Shown: in pieces, positions 38,201 through 50,200 of the stretch
Position numbering within the stretch: the first letter of the stretch is position 1
Layout of the letters: each line of letters begins with the position of its first letter
Assembly (NCBI GenBank): GCA_020650975.1
Contig: JAIPMN010000254.1
Location: 1 to 64,000, forward strand
Reading direction: 5' to 3'
Length of the DNA: 64,000 nucleotides
DNA from: Apostichopus californicus
Taxonomy: Eukaryota > Echinodermata > Holothuroidea > Aspidochirotida > Stichopodidae
Notes under the pieces: model-generated
Databases searched by the model: none
Told to the model about the DNA's origin: nothing
The model's input: the letters and a program-made list of their open reading frames with translations, nothing else
Program-made: the position numbers and the translations under genes

Positions 38201-41200
38201 AGTGTCCTATAGGAATGTTCCATTTTATGTTATTTATGATATCGATTGAAGTTATACCATATGCCACCGGGTTCATAACAACCACAATAATATTACATAA
38301 ATGTGAACATATAATTGAATGTGTTGTGAGAGCAAATTAATATGAGCAGACAAAGGGAGGGGACTCTCGTTGTGTATAATTCCATATAATTCCATAAATA
38401 TATAATTCCATATACTATATAATTCCATATATACCGTATTTGTCTACGGAAATTAAAAGCTTATCAGCTCCAGCAACGCATCATCACTATGTCAATCCAA
38501 TTCCCATCCACATGGATGCACGATTAATGATCAGGTTGTCTTACATTAGCTCATGTATGTGTATCATCAATATGTATAGTTTACTCTCCGATGAGATCCA
38601 GACCTCATTGAAATGGATGTACGCATGGTGATCAGGATGTACTGACCTAACTCTAAATTCATGTTAGTGTATCATCAATATGTAAAGTTTACTCTCCGAT
38701 GAGATCCAGTCCTCGTGGAGATGGATGTGCGAACGATGATCAGATTGTTTTAACCTAACTCTGCATTCATGCAGTGTATCATCAATATATAAAGTTTACT
38801 CTCCGATGAGATCCAGACCTCATTGAAATGAATGTACACATGATGATCAGGATGTACTGACCTAACTCTGCATTCATGCAGTGTATCATCAATATGTAAA
38901 GTTTACTTTCCGATGAGATCCAGTCCTCATGGAGATGGACGTACGAACGATGATCAGATTATATTAACCTAACTCTACATTGGTGCATTGTATCATCAAT
39001 ATGTAAAGTTTACTTTCCGATGAGATCCAGTCCTCACGGAGATGGATGTACGAATAATGATCATATTGTATTAACCTAACTCTAAATTCATGTTAGTGTA
39101 TCATCAATATGTAAAGTTTACTTTCCGATGAGATCCAGTCCTCATGGAGATGGATGTACGAATGATGATCAGATTGTATTAACCTAACTCTACATTTATG
39201 CAGTGTATATCATTAATATGTATAATTTACTTCCGATGAGATACAATCCAGTCCCTTTCGAGATAGATGTAGCCTACGAATGACGATCAGCTTGTATTAC
39301 CACAACTCAATATGCGTACACAAAAGGTCGTAGCTTTGCCTGACCTACAAACATCTTTACACACATCTGTACGCATGTTTTCCCTGTTTTACTTCCAGAT
39401 TGACTTGAATGAAGCATTGTCGTCAAAAGAACAAACTTTGTGATCTTGAGGACAACGACAAAGAGAAAGTCGTGATACTTCTTATGCAATGAACGTGTGG
39501 CAGCTGTTTGTGAATTGGTGATTTACACGATTCGTTTAACATTTGTTAACATTAAGTAAACCGTTTACAAGTAACTGACCAATTCTACTCCTTTGAACGT
39601 GTGGCAGCTGTTTGTGAATTGGTGATTTACACGATTCGTTTAACATTTGTTAACATTAAGTTAACCGTTTACAAATAACTGACCAATTCTACATCCTTTG
39701 ATCGCACGCAAAATGGAAAATATATATATATAAAAAGCAGCAACTGCAACGCACAGTTGTATGCAGCATGGTTTCTATGAATATTTACGTTGTATTTGAT
39801 TGAACTGGTGTTTGTCTCACACGTTTATATGCCGTGAAATATTCGACGGGAGATGTATTACGACTATTCATGCGTAAAAGATATTGTTTACAGCTGGATG
39901 TGCAAGAACAACACGCTATTACCACAATTTTCAGCTTTTTAAGCTCAGATGTTCTTAACTACACTTTTTCTCATTCAATCTGTTTAATTTCACGTTCCGT
40001 TTGGTTTTTTAATAAAATACGTCAACCGATGTACCTAACCTCATTTTTCAATCAAGTATTACAAATGTTGTTTTAATAACCGTTCGACCTTCGTTCGTTC
40101 ACTTTGTATCAGCATGAATGGGGAAATTGAATGCTATGGCCTTACCTTATAAATGTCCAGGATCTCACAAAATGTATCGAACTGTGTATAAAGACTGTTC
40201 AGCATTTTGATAACCACGAACGGTGTAGCGGTCGAACAAATCGCCGTGAATCCAACGATATCCGAGAACAGCATCGTAACGGATTCGTAGCTTGCTGGCG
40301 GCACGTGCTGCCCGAGCCACAATTTCTTGGCCACGTCAGCTGGGAAGATTAAGTTTAGGAGGTCGACCGTTTTTTGTTTCTCTTTTTCGACTTGGCGATG
40401 CGCTTCTTCTATTGTCTCTTTCAATTGGTCCATGCGGTTCTTTAGGTTATCCTGCGCCCTAGTTTCTTCACCAACCAAAATAAGGTCCCTTGTAGCGTCG
40501 TGTATTGGGATATCGGCTAAGTACAGACCACGGCCAGTCAATTCCTCTAGTTTGTTGACACGTGGAGAACCGAGGAACATCATACACTCACTTTCCGGGA
40601 TGTAGATCATTTGACCTTTAACTTCGATTGCCTTCAGTGAAAAGAGAGAACGTGACAGAAATGTTCGTGAAGGATATTCATATTAACTAACAAGTAATTC
40701 AAACCAAGATAATTAATACATATAAAATTTACCTTTAATCAGTTTACGAGTGCAACCGAAGAAAGAGTATGTATGAATTACGTAATCAAAACACATACCT
40801 TCGAATGTTTTAACATGTGACAGTTTTACAATGCATCCACCGGCATGCACTGGTGCCGTCCAACACAGAATTATGCATGAATAAAACACTTGTGATCCTC
40901 AAAACTTACGCATACTTACAGCGTCAACACGAATATATAAAACCTACTTCTTCACATCAAAGTAAGTATGAGATTGTGCAGATTTGTGCACATTATTGAT
41001 TTCATGACATATGGACTTTCGTAAATGGGTCATGTTTTACGCCAAGGTGAAATCTAAAAAGATCCAAATAATTGGACTTGAAGTCATTCCTTTATTAAAG
41101 AACGAGGAATGTTTATGGGGAGAGACGAATGGTTGGTCCACTCAATAGTACAGAGAGACTTTTCCATTTACTTCCATTAAATTGACATACATACATATAA

Positions 41201-44200
41201 CTAGTAAAAAATCCTAATTTGATTATCAAAATGTCGTCATGAACAAATGTTAATCGAATGCAGAGTGCTGATTATCATAGAAGTTGAAGTTAACTTGCAA
41301 ATATGAGAATTTCTAAAACGGTTGTAAGATAAAATGTTCCGCTAATTCGAGTTCGTACGGAAATCATATGAAATTAAGAAAAGAACAACACCACAAGTGA
41401 ATAGGATTATGATTCTTTAACATTATATATGTTAAACCACACATTGATGAATTTGAATGCCCTTTTTCGAAAAATGGATTTCAAAATGTGCAAACTAGAA
41501 TCTTTTACACTAATTATTCATGACATTTTGCGTTACACGAGCAGAACAATAACTAATCTGTCTACCTGCTTAAAGTATACGTTTTCAAACTTTATTTTTT
41601 TATTTTTTTTATTTATAAGTTATAAAATTATTCTGTGCGGTCTCTTCAAAACTGTGAATAAAGTTTAGGCTAATCTTGCGATATATATCTCATGGAATTG
41701 AAATGAACTTGAACCGATCTGAAGCGCCTTTAATCCTGGAACATTTCTCCGTGATTGATGAGTTCACATCTAAACTCCCTTTACGCACTATGCTATAAAT
41801 AGAAATAACTAAAGAGTAATGGATGAAGACCATCGATTATCCTCATCCTGATCTTACCTCTGGGCGGATTGATCAGTGGATTTACATTTAAAAAAAATAA
41901 CGCTTTTTCCTTGGGTTTCGTGTTCTTTCTACAATTTCTTTTCTCTTAAATATAAGATTGAAAGTGTACACAATTGGTAAGAATAATTGCCCACTTGACT
42001 ATGAGAAAATGAAAGAACCATTTCCTTAATATGTAACGATTGGTTTCATCTAATATACTCTTTTACGGAAAAGACACGGATAATTTCCAGCCGCCACATC
42101 TATTTGGATGAGTTGCGTAAACACTTGTCATGATATTTGAGATATGGGGTTTTGGGGAGAATTTGCTAGTTTGTAGCCACCTTCCTTAAACAATTAACTT
42201 CTAATCCATCATCCAAAAAGCCGGTGTAAGGAGATTGATATTCATTCAGGAAAACAAAAGACAAAAACAGCCAAAACCCTCAAAGTCTCCATGATTATAC
42301 TGAAGGACGAGGATGAACTATCACATAATATATACAGGAGAGAAGTCTACAAAACTTCACGGATTGCATCACCAGTTGTATGTCAAAATCAGTGATATAT
42401 CGAATAACCACTATTAATCAAAGGGGCACGTTACGTTTTTGTACGATAAGTCAGATAGTGAGCCATGTATATGAGACGAATAAGAACTCGGAAACTAGGA
42501 AGAATAATGTTCAACTTTCTGAAAAACAATTATTGTGAAGACTAAGATAGAAGGTATCTATAAATATGTCGTTTTCTATCTTATTTATCTGCAAACATGT
42601 TATAACCTATACTCTATCCTGTACTATTTTTCTTTATTGCCTTAATAAGATTTGATGACTTATTGAAAACGAGACTTTGTTCTCCAATTAGACACGATAG
42701 ATAGATTATTTGTTTGCAGATATCACTCATAACGTATTTTCTAAATTTAGACATAAAACGCACATAAAGTACTCTCTTCTTGTAACAAAATACTGAAAAT
42801 GGCAACCGAAGTGGAATATTTATACCGTCTAAATTAATGAATATAAAATAATCCTGAAGAGATATAAAAAAATTCATGATACCAAAGGACATGAACCTTA
42901 AGTAACCTTTTGTCAGGCGCCGGTCTAGCAGAAAATTATCATGAACTCAATAGATGTTCGGTTAAGAGCAGGTCGTATGATATTTCCTCAGTTTTGAACC
43001 GTTAGTACTTCCATGACTATCTGTAGATAACTCCTAAAAAAGGGTGAGAATTGTGACCCACATGGTCAGCACATGTTCATTTACATATTTCTACTTAGTT
43101 GTGGAAACAATATTTCATCCCTATCTCATGAAAAAAATCTTTATTTAATGTCCTGGTTTACTTGTTCCCATAAAGTAACGAAAGCCAAAGAAAGTAACTG
43201 ACAAGACGTAAGTCGAGAGTACAAAGTTGCAACAGAATATGATGTAAGAGTTATGTGCTCTTCTACATGGAAATTTAAATCCTGCAGTTGTAACGGGATA
43301 CAAACAGATTTTAAACAGTCCCTGAAACAAAATATGAAGTTACCGATTTTAAGCGGCTCATTTATTGGTGAGTTTGGATCTGGAAGGCAAATAAATTTCT
43401 GTCAGATATACTGCCAGCTGCACAACTTGCTCTAGGTTTATATCGATTGCCTTCAACTAATTGGACACACATGTCTTAAATGTATTTAGTTAATACCACA
43501 TATTTTTCGAAGGTTCTCCAATTGTCTTTGTCAAAATGTGACGCCGTCTTTTATGTTTAGGCGTTTTGTATTTTAGATGTTTCTTTGCTTTGAGCTACAA
43601 CTATACAATGACCTTTTGTTGAAAGAAAAGATTATAAAGAAATAGATTTGTGGGGAACAGCGTTTAAAATCCGCTAATAGTCTAGATTTCCTGTCTTCGA
43701 CATGTTTGTAATTGTAGTCCGGAATTTTCTGTATAAGGAAACATTTGATTGAACATTTTACATATATTTTATTGAGGATTTTGTAAGTGACAAATTCCTT
43801 CAACTAATGAAACCAGAACACACTCATTAATGGAATACGTTAAGAACGGGTTTTTACAACATTCGTGAAACGTAAGAGGAATTTTTATTGTGTGCCTATT
43901 TAAGAACTATACTCATAAGACACTCATTCATATTGATAATAGTATTCATGTGTGTTTGCTAGCTTCAATGATAATCCGCAATACGCTCTATCATGTAACA
44001 GATTAACAGCTTATCTAGAATGACACTGTACATACACTGCTGTCTTATAAATCTATAGATTGAAATTTCAATATTGCTGTGACCTGTGAAATGAGCAAAT
44101 ATGCTTGAAAAATCAGGTTGAATATATAAATAAAGAAAACAACGTTTGATGCTGTCAGAGTATTGATCTTCTGTGGAAGGAAAACAACGTTTGAATTTCA

Positions 44201-47200
44201 ATTAGTTCAATGACAATGGGCATTAGGAACATCGCAAAAGCAGTCCATATTAGATTACGGAAGCATCATATGTTATAAACAATACTGAATCAGTTGATGG
44301 AATCTTGTCTTGAATTCAACATTTCTTCGCTACTTAATATTTACGCGAGACCTGGACGCTAAAACTTATTGTTTTCATGATTCATCAACCCATTTAAATA
44401 ACAAGGTTACGATCACATTGTCACAGTTTACATAAAAAGCTGCCACCCACTTCCACACAATGTCGTGTACTTATTTATGAATATGGAGGCCCATGTTTCC
44501 TTGACATAAACATACCGAGACGATGGTCATTTCTAAATGGGACGATAGCCGCAAGCGTTGACAGACATTTCTTAACTAAATACTTACTTTTTCACATAGC
44601 CGTTATGTTTTGGTTCATTTGTAGACACACATATGCACACCAAGTACATCCATCATGTTGACTGTCCTACAAACATCTTAGTTTTTTTCTTGGAAAGTAA
44701 GTCTTTACTGGTAGTTCATTCTACCGCACTTACTTGCAAGGTGAAATAGGAAAACAGATGTTGGTCTCACTGATAACTTCATTCTTGCCTTTTGACAAAT
44801 TCGCAGATTAAACGACGGGACATTTCATGGTTTTATTTTTCAAAAAAGTTATTTGCTTATCTACCTTTTCTGTGTATAAAATTATTTAATTTATTTAATT
44901 ATAAATTTCGTGTATTGTTTTTCTGCGTCAAAAATTGGGTCACACACTTAACGGACAACTTGTTATTTTATTTGTAGTCTCTACAATTACTAGCGAAAAG
45001 TTGGAGTCACAACTTTGATGATTCAATTAAAAGCAATGTCCAGATTGGATTTTATTTACATAAGATGTTGTTACCAATACGGTAAGTGAACTTCGATTGG
45101 GTCATAAAGCCTTACTCATCTCTTTCATTGTGTGTTTAGCGTTTGCGGTTTGACAATTATCTGTAAGGAAAGAACTTCATTACAAGAATTCAATCAACGA
45201 TGGGAATTTGGCTTAATGAAACTCTTCCCACTACACAACATGTTACTTTGCACAATTCTGTAACAAGTGAATAACATACTAAACTTTCTTTACTTTGTTA
45301 TCTCTAAAGCTGACTGTTCAGATTTGTAAGCAAACCGTATTCGGACACCTAAGTAGAATTGTACTTTCATAGGGGGGAAATCGTGTACTGTTCGAAGTGT
45401 TGTGTCCATTTTGTTTCTTGTGTAACTGTACACTTTAATAACGTAAGTATTTTCGCGCTCAGCTCAGGAACTACTTTTACAGTTTTGGCCAGGTAAAAGT
45501 ATTCCAACAATCTTGGGGGCCGTATAAAGTATGCACAAGTATGATTTTCTTACTGTATCGACATAAAATTCGTGTTGCAAGTTAATAAGTTGTTTTCAAA
45601 AGTTTCTGACGCCACTTATTGATATTTCCATAACTTTTCCATTGCTATGGAAACATATTTTTTTAAGAATTTAAAGTTTTTCCATGAAACTTAGGCAATA
45701 CTTTCATCGTTAATGAAATTCAACGGATTGACTAGTAGATACATCTCAGCCGCCGACAGTTACGCCTGACAATTTGTCGACATTTAAAACATTCATCTAC
45801 ACAAACATATTAACATCTATTACATTTTACACTCTCCTGGTACATCTCAGAGGACAAGTGACTTTGAATACAGCATTATATTATTTATGATCTTTTCTAA
45901 CTGTAATTCATTCCTTACACTTCCTCCAGAATTTATAGCATCCCTGGAGGTAGATTTTATAGTACAATGAGGAGGGTAACAATAACATTAACGCAATTAA
46001 TCCCGAGCCATTAATTATATGGGGCAGTGTCAAAGGAAGGTTTGATACTTTCATATCTAGATGGTACGAGAAATAATGATAACGTTTTAGGTCAAACTTT
46101 TCCTCTGGTTTGTTGGCTTTAGCAGCTTTTTGGTCGGTAATGTTTTCCCCGCCCACTGGGTTAACCCTAAATAAGATCAAACTAATATATCATTCAAATT
46201 CATTTCACTGAATGACAAAGGAGAGGAAGTACTTGAATTTGTCACAATTGTCAAAATTTCGTCAATAAAATTTACTTCACAATTTGAAATGAATGCTGAG
46301 CATTCAAGCTCATATGGTGCATCGCTATGAACGTTTACTATCGAACAGAATCGTCAAAATTATCAAGGTCTGCTCAAAAGCGACTTTAACATAAAACCTC
46401 TATTTATCTATTTTACTGCGGAAAAACACAATCCTCTCATTTTCAAGACAAAGTTGTGATGGATCAGCTTATGTAGTTGCACTATGTCACTTTTGTTAAT
46501 TTTCGTAAAATACAAATGTTCTTACAAGGGTAATAATAATGGTCATACCGTAAGTGAGCAAAACGATATAGATAAGAATTTCAACAACTGCTCAAGTTTC
46601 ATGAAAATTCGGCCTTTTTCTTATCAATGGAAGTAATATCGTTATGACTTAATTCATGTTCCATATTTTGCCTTAGAATACAGATATTTCTGTCAAGTGA
46701 TCAGACCCTGGAAAACCCGTTATCTCTCTTTCTTCGTCATACCTATATAAAGATATCTGAAATTGAAAGGAGACGATGATGACGGAAACCGTAGCCTTAT
46801 ATCAATGTGTTCATACTCGAGATTAGACACAGGGAATGGTAATAACGTTTGCTTCAACATCCCAACACCTCCACACATCAAAGCCATCCCCGCAATCCAA
46901 TCAATCTTCTCCCAACTTCTCTCTGTGTTTTCTGCTTAAGGTTATGAAAGTACGTAAACTCGATAAGCCATCTTAATTTATTTAAGCGAAATGAGCTGGC
47001 AAGGCGTTTCGAGTTCAGTACGTTTATTTAGTCTGATTGGCCTTGATAACCAAAAAGATTTAATCCCCTTTTCTTTTCTATTTCTTGTGTAGAAGGACAA
47101 GTTGGTGGGTTTTTTCTGTAGGGAAGGTGAGAAGTAGATGAGGAATGAAAAGAGCAGATATGTAGGCCTTAATGATATCTAAACTTACTTAGAAACTTCG

Positions 47201-50200
47201 ATGTTCTCTGAAAATCCGCTATACTATCAGGGAAACAAAGTCAGTTCTCGACTTTAACTGTTAAAGTAGTGTTCCCTCCCATCAAAAGTTGATGACTATC
47301 GAAATATCCAAATCGATTCTCATATACTACATTCCTCTATATGGTTTTGTTTAAAGAACTATGAAGCAATACCTTTGGGCTATACGGCGCTTTGTTACAA
47401 GAGGAAACAATATGTAATAAACATTACTTTTCACTCATTTACGTATGGCTTTACAATAAGTGTTAACTACCATGTGAACACAAGAAATATCCCACATAAT
47501 CGTGATACTAACAATACTCTAATATATTATTCATTTCACTTAAATAGAGAAAGCAACATATTTACTTATGGTATCATATTGCAAGTTGGCACAGCTGAAG
47601 AATAATTTACCTTTCCACTTTACAACGAGAAACTGTGTGATTTCTCTGACATCCAGAGTTCAAACGAGTAGTCAAATCTCATAGATATAGAGTAACTGAA
47701 AAGTAATAACTATTATTTACCGATGAAGGTACTTACAAATGATAACCCTGGAAAGTTTAAACAATAAAATGTTGACAAAAAATAGAATTTATTTTTAAAA
47801 TTTTCACCAATGCGTTCCGGTTTCCGGTTAAATATTTAATTCCCTATGTAATATTATGTATATAAGGACACCGCATAGCACACAACATTATCTACAAGGC
47901 AGTAGCAGACATCCACCTCGAAATTGCAGAGGACCTTTTTATTTTTTATGAAGAATGGATCCTAAGAATTGTAATGATATGATAGAAGGGAATAAATATG
48001 ATCCCGACATTGTAATTCATAGCTCCTCCGAGTGATAATAAGTAACTTCGTTTGGAAGGAACCGATGAACATGCGTTTACTTACCGGGTAGACATTTTCG
48101 TTCTTTGCTAAGTTTCCAATCCCTGTAGTTGACAACATGAATGTCTTGTTTATATTTGCGAGCATATTTTCAAACGTCACTCTTTTCATCGGCGGGGTGA
48201 GGACTTTGAAATAAGAGTTAAAGTTGAGTCCATCGGAGGCAGCTTGCGTTTGAATCATCCTCATAACAGTGTCTCCTATCTGTTGTATAACCAATCCGCG
48301 ATTAAACAAAACGTGGAAGGGATACGCAGCACAAAAAGTTTGAACTGGTAACTTGGTGTCTTTGACATTCGAAGAAACATTGATTTGTGTAAAGGGTGCA
48401 TTTTCTGAGACTGGTGTTTGAACACTCGTCAATAAGGGTTTGACACTGTACACACTATGACAACATTCTTCTGAGTTCTGTTGGCGTAAAAGTTTGACTT
48501 CCACGAAAGTATTAAAAAGTAAAATTGAGGCCATCCGTATTTGACCAACCATGCTGAAGGCAAGGCTTATACTGTTCGAATAATAATGAAGATAGGTCAT
48601 GTTTTTGCTCCCTTCCTTTGAGCATCTGAAAGAAGGACTCTGTGAGAAAAGGAATATTTAAAAAAAAAATTAAACTGATCAGAAAATGGAAGAATTCATG
48701 AGGAATGTGAAATATTCTTAAGGGCGTAAGAGAGACAAGGACACAGGAGCATTTTGTTCCACTATGAGAGGTACCAATCGCCGGTGACCGTATCTGGATG
48801 AATTTTGCAAAAAGTAACATCCAATGAATGCTTAATTTGAATTTTTTATTTAAGCTGAGGGTAGGTTTTTCACTCTCAGTGGATTCACCAGAAAGGCTTT
48901 CCCTTTGGTGGTTTGTCTTTGTGGAGGGGGAAGCAAGCATGCACAAAAATGAGGATGAAAATCGAGAGAGTTTCTTCACTGACACAGTAATAGAATGGAT
49001 GAATACATGACGTGAACACTTGAAGAGAAAGGGTGTCATATTGTGAACTCTTGTAGGCGATTACCTCCCCATATCTGTAAAATCCCCTTCGTGCAGCGAC
49101 ATCTATCATTTCATAACCTGGCCCTTGATGAAAAATATCGTGTTTTTTTCTTGAAATAGGGGATAGTCAAGGTAAGTGATTAATGTTTTGCATATAGTAT
49201 CCTCCTATTCCTACCATCGAGTACCCCGCGGATTGTCCACATGAACCAAAGGAAAGAATGATTTTGATGTGAGATTTATGGCCTCGAAAATTCGAGCAAC
49301 CGTTTCTGAACACGTTTTTAACTGAGTTAAATATGATTGATAAACATCATTCCTTGCCAATGATTGGCGACTGTGTGCAGGGGCACGTTTGATGTCATTA
49401 CTAAATGATAGCTTTGTCAACATGCAAATTGCGTTACCTTTCGTATTTTGTTAGATATCACCTGTAAAATATAACACCACACGTATATCATGTCTTTTTG
49501 ATTCTGGGAGAAGTTTAATTTATCATTTGTTTCCTTTTTCCCGTGAAGTGCCTCTAGTCATTGTATTTCGAAGGTTTGACATAACCGCATTGAGATCATA
49601 TTGTCTACATGCATGCCATACATTATTCTAATAATAAAATCATAAGATATTTCATAAGAAGGGGACAATTGGATTTGCACAGAATTTATGTTTTACCCCG
49701 CAAAATAGAACTCCAGTAGAATTAAGAATTTAGTTTATGTTTATAGATTTTTTTCATAATCCCTCAACCTTGATCCAATGTATCATCCATGACATGCAAC
49801 TAACTACATACATAACCGTTAGGTAATAACAAGATCAAAATGATGACATCCATGTTTCTGTACATTGTCAGTTAGGTACATTCGGCATCAAAACGCCCAC
49901 AACTCTCTTTAGTTGTCCATTGTTTAGGACGCCATGATTGCAAAATATTCATTCTCAACATGTCCAACATTTTTAAATATAAGTTTGTATCAATATGATA
50001 ATTATAAATATCTTACCATCTTATCTAATGATACTGGTTTATTAACCCCATCGATGTTACAAAAGAAATCGACCAAAGTTCCACCAAGAGCACCGAGAAT
50101 GCCACCATAAAACTCGAAACACAAACAAAAGAACTCTTCTCCGAAACGATCCATAAATACCCGATATTCAAGACCTGTCAAATTAAGAGCAGATAGAACA

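Larger units (their letters stand above)
35383..40145 (-). other. sGC alpha intron holding tandem arrays
   Basis: 4.8-kb phase-0 intron between the two exons that carry the metal-binding Asp residues. Apart from the arrays at 38.4-39.7 kb the sequence is AT-rich and featureless. Confidence 0.85.

Noticed and set aside
38561-39310. CRISPR-like regular repeats
   Set aside because: Units are contiguous ~107-bp tandem monomers without unique spacers, in an intron of an animal gene.
49211-49423. 70-codon minus-strand frame as a cyclase exon
   Set aside because: No similarity to the family at that point of the protein, and the flanking exons already join in phase.
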